NCBI GenBank assembly: GCA_027449725.1
Contig: DAIDLB010000118.1
Span: 1 to 8,434, forward strand
Origin: Chlamydiota bacterium
Lineage (GTDB): Bacteria > Chlamydiota > Chlamydiia > Chlamydiales > SM23-39
Direction: 5' to 3'
DNA length: 8,434 nucleotides
The notes under the pieces are model-generated. The model was not told the DNA's origin, ran no database searches, and saw nothing but the letters and a program-made list of their open reading frames with translations. Of the stretch, positions 1 through 7,057 are shown piece after piece. A program made the position numbers and the translations under genes. Numbering within the stretch: the stretch's first letter is position 1; each line of letters begins with the position of its first letter.

Positions 1-1
1 A

Positions 2-1093
2 TGCTCCAATTGCGCCGCGACGAATTTTATGGAGATGCCCGTTTCCATTGAGATCAGGCAAGTCGTCGAACTCCCTGAAATGCTCCCGGAAGTCACGCAG
101 TACAATATTTTCACTTGTAAATGCGGCCAATGTGGCAAGCATGTCCGTGCCGATGTGCCGATAGAAGCAGAGCGCGGTTTTGGCCCACGTCTGATGGGTT
201 TTGTAACCATGCTTACCGGTGAAGGTCATCTGACCAAACGAAAGGTCTGCGCGATCGTGGCGCACCTAGGCTTGAAGATTTCCTTAGGAGCTCTGTGCAA
301 TATCCACAAGCTCGCGAGCGAATTGCTTAAGGCGCCTAGTGAGGCGGTGCAGAGGTTTGTCCTGCAACAGGAGGGGCTCAATGCTGACGAAAGCGGATGG
401 CGAGTAACCAAGAAGCGTTGTTGGATCTGGATAGGTGCTACTCCTCAAGCCACATTTTTCAAAATTGACCCCTCCCGCAGTCGGGAGGCCTATCAGAGGA
501 TTTTCGGCAATTTTAATGGCGTGCTGAACGCCGATCGGCACGGAGCTTACAACGAACACAAAGGGCCAAAGCAAAGTTGTCTGGCTCATATTGATCGACA
601 TTTTGAAAAAATGAGCGAACGGCCTGGGATAGATGGATCCATTGGTTGGATACTCGAAGGGCAGCTCGATCTTGTTTTTGGGCTATGGGATCAATTTAAG
701 AAAGGAGCGTTTTCTCGAACGGCTCTGCAAACGCAGGCTAGCGATCCCATAGAAAATATCAAGGTGGCTTTGATCTTTGCGACGCGCGAGGCGAAGAGCA
801 GCACGAGCATCGCCTTCGCACACGATATCTTGAAGCGATTTTCTACTCTCTGGACTTTTCTTTTTGTAGAGGGTGTGGAACCGACCAATAATCTGGCGGA
901 AAGAGGTCTTCGGCCAGCAGTGATTTTCAGAAAACTCTCTGGAGGCAATCAATCTGACTGGGGAGCTCAGTTTACGGAGAGACTGCTGACAGTAACCTGT
1001 ACTCTCAAACAAAACGCCAGGAACCTGTTTACGTTCCTGACGGATGTGTTTGACTCCCGCCTTAGAGCAAGGCCTCCGCCGTCTCCGGTTTAG
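2..1093 (+). CDS. IS66-family transposase (TnpC-like), 5'-partial
   Basis: DDE transposase that would catalyse movement of the IS66-like element. The frame is open to the left window edge. The in-frame residues before the first ATG (29) read CSNCAATNF, so the CxxC and the later CKCGQC form the split zinc-binding motif of IS66 transposases, and the true start is upstream. Numbering from the ATG at 29, the catalytic acidic residues are D120 (in NADESGW), D169 (in LNADRHGAY) and E291 (in EPTNNLAERGLRP). A HIDRHF segment after the second D corresponds to the family's HxRRxF. The C-terminus ends in a proline-rich tail without the LLPW-type ending of some family members. No frameshift or stop is seen in the visible part, so it may be active. 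GC is lower than in the greA region, as expected for a mobile gene. Confidence 0.9.
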   Translation, partial: CSNCAATNFMEMPVSIEIRQVVELPEMLPEVTQYNIFTCKCGQCGKHVRADVPIEAERGFGPRLMGFVTMLTGEGHLTKRKVCAIVAHLGLKISLGALCNIHKLASELLKAPSEAVQRFVLQQEGLNADESGWRVTKKRCWIWIGATPQATFFKIDPSRSREAYQRIFGNFNGVLNADRHGAYNEHKGPKQSCLAHIDRHFEKMSERPGIDGSIGWILEGQLDLVFGLWDQFKKGAFSRTALQTQASDPIENIKVALIFATREAKSSTSIAFAHDILKRFSTLWTFLFVEGVEPTNNLAERGLRPAVIFRKLSGGNQSDWGAQFTERLLTVTCTLKQNARNLFTFLTDVFDSRLRARPPPSPV

Positions 1094-1119
1094 CCCCCCC
1101 TACCCCCGTGAACGCGTAC
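1094..1119. repeat. Probable right terminal inverted repeat of the IS66 element
   Basis: Directly after the transposase stop comes a C-rich tract and then GTGAACGCGTAC. The position right after tnpC, the G-rich strand and the GTA-type terminus fit IS66 ends as I know them. The partner repeat lies outside the window, so this cannot be confirmed from internal symmetry. Confidence 0.45.
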
Positions 1120-1225
1120 AATTCCTCTTCTTCACAGGAAAAGGATTTATTTCGATCTAAAGAATTTCTTGTCGACACAAAAAAATCAAAGCGGGAAGTG
1201 ACTATGTATAGCGTTGTTCCTTGCA

Positions 1226-1246
1226 AAATGGGATCGAAATCCATTT
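1226..1246 (-). terminator. Hairpin downstream of the yjbH-like gene, likely terminator
   Basis: The arms AAATGGGAT (1226-1234) and ATCCATTT (1239-1246) pair as an 8-bp stem with one bulged G. On the minus strand, which carries the upstream gene, the loop reads TTCG and the hairpin is followed by TTTTGC. A UUCG loop 26 bp past the stop codon suits a factor-independent terminator, although the stem is AT-rich and the U-tract short. On the plus strand there is no T-tract, so it would work in one direction only. Confidence 0.4.
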
Positions 1247-1271
1247 AAAGGGAATTGCTTTTCTCCTCATT

Positions 1272-3428
1272 TTAGTAAAAAATCGGATGGGGATTGTATC
1301 TCTCGTAATAGACCGTGTCATACAATTCTTTTCCGGTCTCTGCCTTGGCTCCGCAGTCGCGCAGCCAAGCGGAGATGCCGTAGCCGATCCGCGTGCGGCT
1401 ACTCTGATTCATGAAGAGATCGAGCGGCATCGTAATCGACACCCCCTTATCGTAGTACCGGTTGTTGTTGACGATGTCGCCCGCATTGGTGAACGTGTAC
1501 CAAAGCCCGACGCGAAGGCCGCTCGGAAACGTCCTCCCCCCCTCTAGTCGGATTCCCTTATCGCGGGCGAGGAATTGTCCAACGCTGAACTTAAAGTCGA
1601 GAGAGAGCGGTTTGTAATCGTAGTAAAAATCGACGAAGTACTGCAAACCGGTGTAAGGCACCCAGACGATCCCCTCAGGCGTCAGCTTGCGAATCTTGTC
1701 GTAGAATCCGAGTCCATAATAGCGCCGCTTCCAGACAACCGCCGCCTCAAACCCGATCGCCCAATGGCACTGGACGGGATAATAAAGCGCTTCCCAGGCA
1801 AGGCCGCCATAGGCCGTCTCAAAATAGCCGGCAGCGAGGCGGGTAAACCAACCGGCCCCTACATTCCAGCTTCTTTGCAGATAGGCCATGTCGACGTGGA
1901 CGCTGTGCGCCTTGTGGTAGAGGATCGCATCGGTGCGAACATTGATGATGCGAGACGGGTTCAGCGTGTCCCAGCTGTTGATATTTTGCAGCATGGAAAA
2001 AATCGTCACGCTGACCTGGGACTGATAATAGATCTCATTGAAAAGATACCCTTCCGATTCGAGGGAAAAGCCGAATTGCCCCTTGAACTTCCCCTTGCTT
2101 GTCCCGAAATAGGTCATGGTGCGGGGGCGGAACGTCAAGAGCCAAATCGGCCGACGTCTTTGATACAGCTCCGCTCCATCATAGCGGCAGGGACACCCGC
2201 TCGCCTCTTTAGGGGGCGCGATAACACGGAACTCGTTTTCGCCTAAAAATCCCTCCCGGTAGCGGGCGAGATCGACCATCCGGAAGCGGTACTCCTGCAC
2301 CGGCACGCCGTCGGCTTCCAGGACGGCCGTTACGCCGGAGAGGTTTGAGGGGCTCAAATTCGCAAGGACATGCTGGACCCTCTCCCGCACCACCTCTTCT
2401 TCGCGGTAGCGGACGTTGACGATTTTAACCCAAAGAGAATCGAGCCCTCCCTCTGTTGGGACCAGATAGGCGCTATAGAGATCGAACCCCTGCTCTTTGA
2501 AGGCATAAGCGAGGTCGCGCGCCATCTCTTCACCGGAGCGGAGACGTCCGACCGGCTCGGTATCGATCGGAGCGCGATAGACCGGAGGATCGAGTGTCTT
2601 GGGAACGAGCCCCTTGCTCTCTCCTAGGTTATAGTGCATCGAAAGGCTCGCAGCCCAATCGGCGCCGCGGACCGTACTCGCCGATGCCTGGAAAAGATCG
2701 CCGATCCGGTAGACGGCTCCCGCATTGATCCGGGAGCGGACCTTCTTTCCGCCCGGATGCTCAAACGGATGATTTTTATAGTTGTTGGCGTCGTATTCGG
2801 CGGCAAAGGTCAGTCCTTTCAAAAAATGGCAGCTCGTTCTCCAGGGAGTCCAAGCGACGCCGCCGAACAAGCCCTGCAGCCGCCCCTTGCCCCAGCCAAG
2901 CGTCGCTTCTAGGTTGAAGCGAGGCAGCTCTTCCGTCGCAACGGCAAAAAAAGAGTTGAAGCGGCCGCTGCCGAGAAAATCGACCCACCCGAGAGAAATG
3001 TCGGGAAGCCAGGGAAACCCGTCTTCTTTCCGAAGGAGGCAAACCTTCAAGTTCGCCGAACGGTCCGCATCGTCCCCGAACCCCTGATGGCCAAAGTTTC
3101 CCTCCGTAATTCCCCGATAGATCCAGTAGGTGCCCACCGCTTCGACATGGTCGAAAAACTGGAAGGAGAGGTTCCAGACGTTATAGGGGGGCAGGGAAGC
3201 TCCGCCAAACCCGATCATGCCGGCTTTCGGCATCCGGGCGGAAGGCATGGTGAAATAGCCGCCCATGCCTTGATAATTGTAGAGAACCGGCAGCGCGTCG
3301 GAAATTTTGCAGTCGACTTGCCTGACCGTCTCCAAATCGCGAAAAAGCTCTTCCGCCCTGTCCTGATAGGTCAAATCCTGGGCGAATAAAGCGCCGGAAA
3401 CGGCTAAACAAAAAAAACTTCTATACAT
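1272..3428 (-). CDS. YjbH-family (DUF940) outer-membrane beta-barrel protein
   Basis: Predicted 718-residue secreted protein of the YjbH/DUF940 family, whose enterobacterial members belong to the yjbEFGH exopolysaccharide-related operon. The family signature lies near the mature N-terminus: a YQGMGGYFTMPSARMPKAGMI segment equivalent to the GxxGLxxMPxAR motif. It is followed by aromatic, glycine-rich alternating stretches (LGWVDFLGSGRFNSFF; ATLGWGKGRLQGLF) typical of beta strands. The chosen ATG at 3428 gives a short signal peptide: MYR, then a hydrophobic FFCLAVSGALFA core with likely cleavage before Gln. An open frame continues upstream to 3569, but that would bury the signal peptide and overlap the greA promoter. 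The C-terminus ends in aromatic residues (IFY), as outer-membrane barrels often do. The Shine-Dalgarno is weak. The gene is divergent from greA and has no yjbEFG partners here. Exopolysaccharide export is family-based; its role in this organism is unknown. Confidence 0.82.
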   Translation of the reverse strand: MYRSFFCLAVSGALFAQDLTYQDRAEELFRDLETVRQVDCKISDALPVLYNYQGMGGYFTMPSARMPKAGMIGFGGASLPPYNVWNLSFQFFDHVEAVGTYWIYRGITEGNFGHQGFGDDADRSANLKVCLLRKEDGFPWLPDISLGWVDFLGSGRFNSFFAVATEELPRFNLEATLGWGKGRLQGLFGGVAWTPWRTSCHFLKGLTFAAEYDANNYKNHPFEHPGGKKVRSRINAGAVYRIGDLFQASASTVRGADWAASLSMHYNLGESKGLVPKTLDPPVYRAPIDTEPVGRLRSGEEMARDLAYAFKEQGFDLYSAYLVPTEGGLDSLWVKIVNVRYREEEVVRERVQHVLANLSPSNLSGVTAVLEADGVPVQEYRFRMVDLARYREGFLGENEFRVIAPPKEASGCPCRYDGAELYQRRRPIWLLTFRPRTMTYFGTSKGKFKGQFGFSLESEGYLFNEIYYQSQVSVTIFSMLQNINSWDTLNPSRIINVRTDAILYHKAHSVHVDMAYLQRSWNVGAGWFTRLAAGYFETAYGGLAWEALYYPVQCHWAIGFEAAVVWKRRYYGLGFYDKIRKLTPEGIVWVPYTGLQYFVDFYYDYKPLSLDFKFSVGQFLARDKGIRLEGGRTFPSGLRVGLWYTFTNAGDIVNNNRYYDKGVSITMPLDLFMNQSSRTRIGYGISAWLRDCGAKAETGKELYDTVYYERYNPHPIFY

Positions 3429-3510
3429 GGCTTGGAGTCTCGAGAGAGAGTAGGAGCGAAATGAATTTCTGGCAAGAGGGCGCGGTCCGGAACTTTCTTT
3501 TATAGATTCT

Positions 3511-3539
3511 TTGAAGATTATTGCCTTGCGCTCTATACT
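3511..3539 (+). promoter_or_regulatory. Near-consensus sigma-70-type promoter for greA operon
   Basis: A -35 box TTGAAG (3511-3516) and a -10 box TATACT (3534-3539) are separated by exactly 17 bp. The expected transcription start is around 3546, giving a short leader before the greA start candidates at 3572, 3584 and 3608. A TTG at 3521 that could nominally open the greA frame lies inside this promoter and is therefore excluded as a start. This should be read by the housekeeping sigma factor (sigma-66 in chlamydiae). For the divergent yjbH-like gene only a TATAAA on the minus strand (3499-3504), without a good -35, was seen. Confidence 0.7.
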
Positions 3540-3583
3540 CAAATTCGAAAACTCACTCCAAACAATCAAAGATGAAAGTTGAT

Positions 3584-5773
3584 ATGCCCAAAGACCGCGA
3601 AGCCGACATGAGTTATTTGAAAGACATCCGTGAGAGGCTGCAGAACAACGACTACCCCGGTTTTCTAAAAATTTGGGAAGAATACTGCTATGGCGATCAA
3701 GTAGACGCCGAGGAGCTCATCCTCATCCTCCAGGCCGTGAAAAACAGTGAAATCGCAAAGCCGTTCGGTCTTCAGGTCGAGAGGATCCTTCCCCTATGGA
3801 GAGAAGTCACTGACGCGAAACTCGCCCATGAGGCGCTCGAGCTGATCTTCGATCTGCAAACCACCAACTCGGAAGAGCTGGCCGAACTGTCGACAAACTA
3901 TCTAAAAAACAGATACCCGAACGATCCTCTCTTTCTTGACAAGATCCGCCTCGTGGGCCTCCGCAACCGCGAGTCATTCCAGGGATGCGTCCGCAATTTC
4001 GAGCTCCTCTCACACATGAAAAAAGGGAATTTCGTCTTTCATAGCGCAGGATGGGGAACGGGCGAAATCATGGACGTCTCTCTTGTACGCGAAGAGCTGA
4101 CGCTTGAATGCGAATATGTGATCGGCCTGCAGCACCTCTCGTTTGAAAAAGCCTTCAAGACGCTCATCGTATTGCCTGACAGCCACTTTTATGCGCGCCG
4201 CTTCGGTTCTCCGGACCTTCTGGAAGAAGAGGCGAGGGAAAACCCGGGCGAAGTGATCCGGATGCTGCTCCAGGACCTCGGGCCTAAAACGGCCGCCGAA
4301 ATCAAAGAGGAAATGAGCGATCTCGTCATCCCTGCCGCCGACTGGAACCGCTGGTGGCAAACGGCGCGGGCCAAAATCAAAAAGGACACCAAGATCGAGT
4401 CGCCGAAAGAGCTGAAAGAGCCGTTCCGTCTGCGGCGGGAAGAAGTGCCGCATGAAGTCGCCCTCCACAAAGCGCTCGAATCAAAGCCGAGCATCAGCGC
4501 GACGATCCAAATGGTCTACACCTTCCTGCGCGATTTTCCCGAAACGTTAAAAAACCAGGAATTCAAATCTTCCCTCGAGCTTCGCCTAAAAGACGTCTAC
4601 GAAAACGAAACTCTGACCGAGAGCCAAAAACTCCAGGTCGCTTTTTTTCTTGAAGATCTCGGGATCGCAAAGGCCCAGGCTGACTTGCAGTCTCTCGTCC
4701 AGGAGTTCAACCCGATCGCCGATCTCGTCCGGAATATCGAAGTGCTCGCCTTCCAAAAGCGGGCGATGCAGCTGATCCGGAAGGTCCGCAAAGACTGGAA
4801 GGAAATTTTCCTCGACCTCCTTTTCACGATCGAAGCGAACCTCCTGCGCGACTTTATTCTCCATGAACTCGAAGGAAAGGCCGACGAGCTTACGGCCAAA
4901 CTCGGCTCGCTCCTGGTCCACCCCCTTTCCCATCCCGACGTCTTCGTCTGGTATTTCCAAAAAATCATCGACGCCAAATCGAAACATCCGTTTTCCGATC
5001 CCAAGGGGCAAAACAGCTTCTTCGAAGGGCTTCTCGTGTTGCTCGATCATCTGGAGCAAAAGCCGAACTACCGCGACCTTCTCAAAAAGATCATCGCGAT
5101 GCTCACGGCAGACCGCTATAAGATCGTCCGCAATATCATGCAGCAGTCGAATATCGACGAGGTCAAAGAGTACCTTCTCCTTTCGACTAAATGCCGCGCC
5201 CTGACCGACCACGACATCAAAATCCTCCACTCCCTCGCCGAGGTCGTCCATCCGTCGCTCGCCCGCCTACGCAAAGACAAAAGCGGCGGCACGTCGGAGG
5301 AAAATATCCTCTGGACGACCCAGGAGGGCTTCCAAAAAACGCAGCAGAGGATCCAGCAGATCGCAACTTCCGAGACGGTGCAGAACGCGCGTGAGATCGA
5401 AGCGGCCCGGGCCCTCGGAGACCTCCGCGAAAATGCGGAGTTCAAGGCGGCGCTCGAGCGAAGGGACCGGCTCCAATCGGAGCTGAAGCTCCTCTCCGAC
5501 CAGCTGGCACGCGCCCGCATCCTGACGCCGGAAGACGTCGCTGCCGATGAAGTCGGGATCGGCTCGGTCGTCCACTGCAAAGACTCGAAGGGTTCGCAGA
5601 GCCGCTTTACCCTTCTTGGCCCTTGGGACGCAGACCCGGAAATGCATATCCTCTCGTTCCAGTCGAAGCTCGCCCAGGCGATGAAAGGGCGCTCCGTCGG
5701 CGAAAAATTCGAATTTCAGGGAGATGTGTTTACAATTACGGACATCAACAGCTACTTTGATCAAGAGAGCTGA
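3584..5773 (+). CDS. greA: Long-form transcription elongation factor GreA
   Basis: GreA rescues backtracked RNA polymerase by stimulating cleavage of the transcript 3' end in the secondary channel. The last ~150 residues are a canonical GreA. The coiled coil carries the tip motif GDLRENAEF (G612, with acidic D613 and E616, the residues that position the catalytic Mg), followed by the C-terminal FKBP-like domain (VGIGSVVHCKDSKG onward). Ahead of it is a ~580-residue mainly helical extension, as in chlamydial GreA (about 715 residues in C. trachomatis as I recall), against ~158 for E. coli. A segment around residues 145-200 (VFHSAGWGTGEI, W157) looks like a small SH3/Tudor-type fold resembling RNAP-binding CarD domains; this is inference. 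The start at 3584 is preceded by GAAAG at suitable spacing. ATGs at 3572 and 3608 (MSYLKDIRERL) are alternatives. It is first gene of a cluster, with rdgB 21 bp downstream. Confidence 0.92.
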   Translation: MPKDREADMSYLKDIRERLQNNDYPGFLKIWEEYCYGDQVDAEELILILQAVKNSEIAKPFGLQVERILPLWREVTDAKLAHEALELIFDLQTTNSEELAELSTNYLKNRYPNDPLFLDKIRLVGLRNRESFQGCVRNFELLSHMKKGNFVFHSAGWGTGEIMDVSLVREELTLECEYVIGLQHLSFEKAFKTLIVLPDSHFYARRFGSPDLLEEEARENPGEVIRMLLQDLGPKTAAEIKEEMSDLVIPAADWNRWWQTARAKIKKDTKIESPKELKEPFRLRREEVPHEVALHKALESKPSISATIQMVYTFLRDFPETLKNQEFKSSLELRLKDVYENETLTESQKLQVAFFLEDLGIAKAQADLQSLVQEFNPIADLVRNIEVLAFQKRAMQLIRKVRKDWKEIFLDLLFTIEANLLRDFILHELEGKADELTAKLGSLLVHPLSHPDVFVWYFQKIIDAKSKHPFSDPKGQNSFFEGLLVLLDHLEQKPNYRDLLKKIIAMLTADRYKIVRNIMQQSNIDEVKEYLLLSTKCRALTDHDIKILHSLAEVVHPSLARLRKDKSGGTSEENILWTTQEGFQKTQQRIQQIATSETVQNAREIEAARALGDLRENAEFKAALERRDRLQSELKLLSDQLARARILTPEDVAADEVGIGSVVHCKDSKGSQSRFTLLGPWDADPEMHILSFQSKLAQAMKGRSVGEKFEFQGDVFTITDINSYFDQES

Positions 5774-5783
5774 AGAGGGTTTT

Positions 5784-5789
5784 GGGGGA
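5784..5789 (+). promoter_or_regulatory. Strong ribosome binding site of rdgB
   Basis: GGGGGA lies five bases before the ATG at 5795, the clearest Shine-Dalgarno-like element in the window. It sits in the 21-bp gap after the greA stop, supporting the chosen rdgB start and translation from a shared transcript. Confidence 0.6.
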
Positions 5790-5794
5790 ATTTT

Positions 5795-6439
5795 ATGCAT
5801 ACATCCAAGTCACATGCCAAAACAGTCCTCCTCGTCCTTGCCACCTCGAACATGCATAAGATCCGGGAATTTCGGGCGATGCTCAAGGCCATACCAAACC
5901 TCGACGTCCTCTCCCTTCTCGATTTTCCCCACTATCAGCTCCCCGAAGAAACGGGAACGACCTTTGAAGAAAACGCGATCCTCAAGGCTGTCGACGCTGC
6001 GGCGGCCCTCAAGCATTGGGTCCTGGCCGATGATTCAGGACTCGTCGTTCCGGCCCTGAACGGTGCGCCGGGCGTCTATTCAGCGCGCTATGCCGGTAAC
6101 AACGCGAGCGACGCCGACAACCGGAAAAAACTTCTTTCGGACATGCAGCACCTCCTCGATGACGACCGCCAAGCCTACTACGAATGCTGGATTGTCCTCG
6201 CCTCGCCGGAAGGGGTGAAAAAAAGCGTCCGGGGAACTTGCGAGGGAAAAATTCTCACCGCCGAACGGGGCCGCGGAGGCTTTGGCTATGATTCTCTCTT
6301 CGTTAAACACGAATACAGTAAAACCTTTTCCGAGTTGGAAGAGTCAGTAAAAAACCGGATTTCGCACCGCCGCAAAGCGTTTGATAAAATGGTCGCCTCG
6401 CTCGAGGCCCTAGCCGCTGACGCCACTTGCACTACCTGA
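5795..6439 (+). CDS. rdgB: RdgB/HAM1 non-canonical purine NTP pyrophosphatase (ITP/XTP/dITP)
   Basis: Hydrolyses ITP, dITP and XTP to the monophosphate plus pyrophosphate, keeping deaminated purines out of DNA and RNA. The 214-residue length is normal for the family. Motifs appear in order: ATSNMHKIREF near residues 16-26 (family TxNxxK nucleotide-binding signature), ETGTTFEENAILKA (metal-binding acidic residues), LADDSGL with D79/D80 (catalytic Asp and Mg ligand), LNGAPGVYSARYAG, GGFGYDSLF (base recognition; the family usually has DPLF), and ISHRRKAF (family SHRxKA). The protein looks complete. It follows greA by 21 bp with a strong ribosome binding site, and its last 13 bp overlap the next gene, so it is the middle gene of a probable three-gene operon. 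It acts in the cytoplasm as a homodimer in characterised relatives. Confidence 0.96.
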   Translation: MHTSKSHAKTVLLVLATSNMHKIREFRAMLKAIPNLDVLSLLDFPHYQLPEETGTTFEENAILKAVDAAAALKHWVLADDSGLVVPALNGAPGVYSARYAGNNASDADNRKKLLSDMQHLLDDDRQAYYECWIVLASPEGVKKSVRGTCEGKILTAERGRGGFGYDSLFVKHEYSKTFSELEESVKNRISHRRKAFDKMVASLEALAADATCTT

Positions 6440-6912
6440 TCGACGGCTACAATCTCCTCTTTTTTGGAGAAGAATCAAAATCGTCGCTCTGCTCCCGCAG
6501 ACAAACGATCGTCCAGTCGCTCCAAAAAGAGTTTGCTCTCCTACACATGAAAGGGACCGTGGTCTTCGACGGTTCGCACCAACCTGACGAACAAAGCGGC
6601 CTTTCCTATAAAAGCCCGCTCGTCATCGCCTATTCGCATCAGGGGCAAACTGCAGACCAGTACATCCTGGAAAAGCTCGAAGTCGCTAAAACACCGTCCG
6701 AACTGACCATCGTAACTAACGACAAAGGACTTTCGATGCATGCGCGAAATTACGGGGCCAAATCGATGACGATCCCCGAATTCCTGGCGCAGATCAAAAA
6801 AAAGCACCACCAGAAAAAGGGCGTCGTCGCTGAAAAAAAACCATCCGCGATTTCCGAGCGGGAACTCAATCGCCTCCTCAAGATCTTTGAGGAACGGCTA
6901 GATGAAGAATAA
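6427..6912 (+). CDS. NYN-domain endoribonuclease, YacP/Rae1-like
   Basis: A 161-residue protein with a PIN-like NYN (YacP/DUF901) fold. The clearest characterised relative is Bacillus subtilis Rae1, a ribosome-associated mRNA endonuclease. The putative metal-binding acidic residues are visible: MHYLIDGYNLLF at the N-terminus (D6, N9), VVFDGSH, QTADQYILEKL and IVTNDKGL. IPEFLAQI closes the domain, followed by a very basic linker (KKKHHQKK) and a charged helical tail. The start is a TTG at 6427 overlapping the rdgB 3' end by 13 bp. A stop lies three codons upstream in this frame and the catalytic D6 needs this start, so TTG is well supported despite no visible Shine-Dalgarno; translational coupling to rdgB is likely. 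Part of the 3' region (6771-6799) is exactly repeated after the next gene. The specific substrate is unknown. Confidence 0.88.
   Translation: MHYLIDGYNLLFFGEESKSSLCSRRQTIVQSLQKEFALLHMKGTVVFDGSHQPDEQSGLSYKSPLVIAYSHQGQTADQYILEKLEVAKTPSELTIVTNDKGLSMHARNYGAKSMTIPEFLAQIKKKHHQKKGVVAEKKPSAISERELNRLLKIFEERLDEE
6771..6799 (+). repeat. 29-bp direct repeat, copy 1 (inside NYN gene)
   Basis: The stretch beginning GATCCCCGAATTCC and ending CAGATCAAAA is identical over 29 bp to 8309-8337, with a period of 1538 bp. Here it encodes the IPEFLAQIK region of the NYN protein. The match stops abruptly on both sides. See the matching copy and the finding on the ATPase unit. Confidence 0.95.
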
Positions 6913-6935
6913 AATAGTTCGTCTTAGCAAGCCGA

Positions 6936-6958
6936 AAAACCTGTCCTGCCAAGGTTTT
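6936..6958 (+). terminator. Hairpin after the greA-rdgB-NYN cluster, possible terminator
   Basis: AAAACCT (6936-6942) and AGGTTTT (6952-6958) form a perfect 7-bp stem with a 9-nt loop, 24 bp after the NYN stop codon. The 3' arm ends in TTTT followed by AGTTTC. The stem is AT-rich for a terminator, so confidence is moderate. The A-rich 5' side could also let it act in the reverse direction. Confidence 0.4.
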
Positions 6959-7018
6959 AGTTTCACCCCATTCTCTATCCGACTGATTATTAATTGCTTT
7001 TAACAGAAGTGCCAAGAC

Positions 7019-7057
7019 ACCTTGCAATTTAAAACTGTCTCATTTAAAATGCAAGGT
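7019..7057. repeat. Long inverted repeat over the ATPase start codon
   Basis: Arms of 15 bp, 7019-7033 (ACCTTGCAATTTAAA) and 7043-7057 (TTTAAAATGCAAGGT), match at 14 of 15 positions around a 9-nt loop. The right arm contains the ATG at 7049, and a second in-frame ATG (7058) begins right after the stem. As RNA it would hide the first ATG; as DNA it is a good-looking dyad operator. There is no T-tract after it, so it does not look like a terminator. Function is not known. Confidence 0.85.

Larger units (their letters stand above)
1..1119 (+). mobile_element. IS66-family insertion sequence, right-hand part (left end outside window)
   Basis: This is the 3' portion of an IS66-like element. It is recognised by its DDE transposase and by the sequence just after the transposase stop. 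That stretch has runs of C at 1094-1100 and 1103-1107, then GTGAACGCGTAC ending at 1119. Read on the minus strand it starts GTACGCGTTCACGGGGG, which resembles IS66-family terminal repeats (usually starting GTAA and rich in G). The left end and accessory ORFs (TnpA/TnpB-like) lie outside the window, so the inverted repeats cannot be matched to each other. IS66 elements usually make 8-bp target duplications; if the end is right, that copy would be 1120-1127. The exact boundary is inferred. Confidence 0.6.

Noticed and set aside
1094..1119. C-rich tract as a phase-variable homopolymer
   Set aside because: The C runs are interrupted by TA, lie outside any reading frame and are better explained as part of the IS66 terminal repeat.
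1575..2246. 223-residue plus-strand open frame opposite the yjbH-like gene
   Set aside because: It is antisense to a well-supported family protein. Its composition is that of a GC-rich shadow frame and no domain or ribosome site is recognisable.
4010..4468. 152-residue minus-strand open frame inside greA
   Set aside because: Same reasoning: antisense shadow with arginine- and phenylalanine-rich low-information sequence.
4586..5251. 221-residue minus-strand open frame inside greA
   Set aside because: Antisense shadow of greA helical regions; rich in D, E, V, F and L as expected from complementing K/E/L-rich codons. No recognisable motif.
5267..5800. 177-residue minus-strand open frame over the GreA C-terminal domain
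   Set aside because: It overlaps the conserved GreA coiled coil and C-terminal domain on the opposite strand; no homology recognised.
7019..7057. Inverted repeat as a rho-independent terminator for the NYN gene
   Set aside because: It has no T-tract after the stem and lies over the next gene's start codon. The hairpin at 6936-6958 is better placed for termination.
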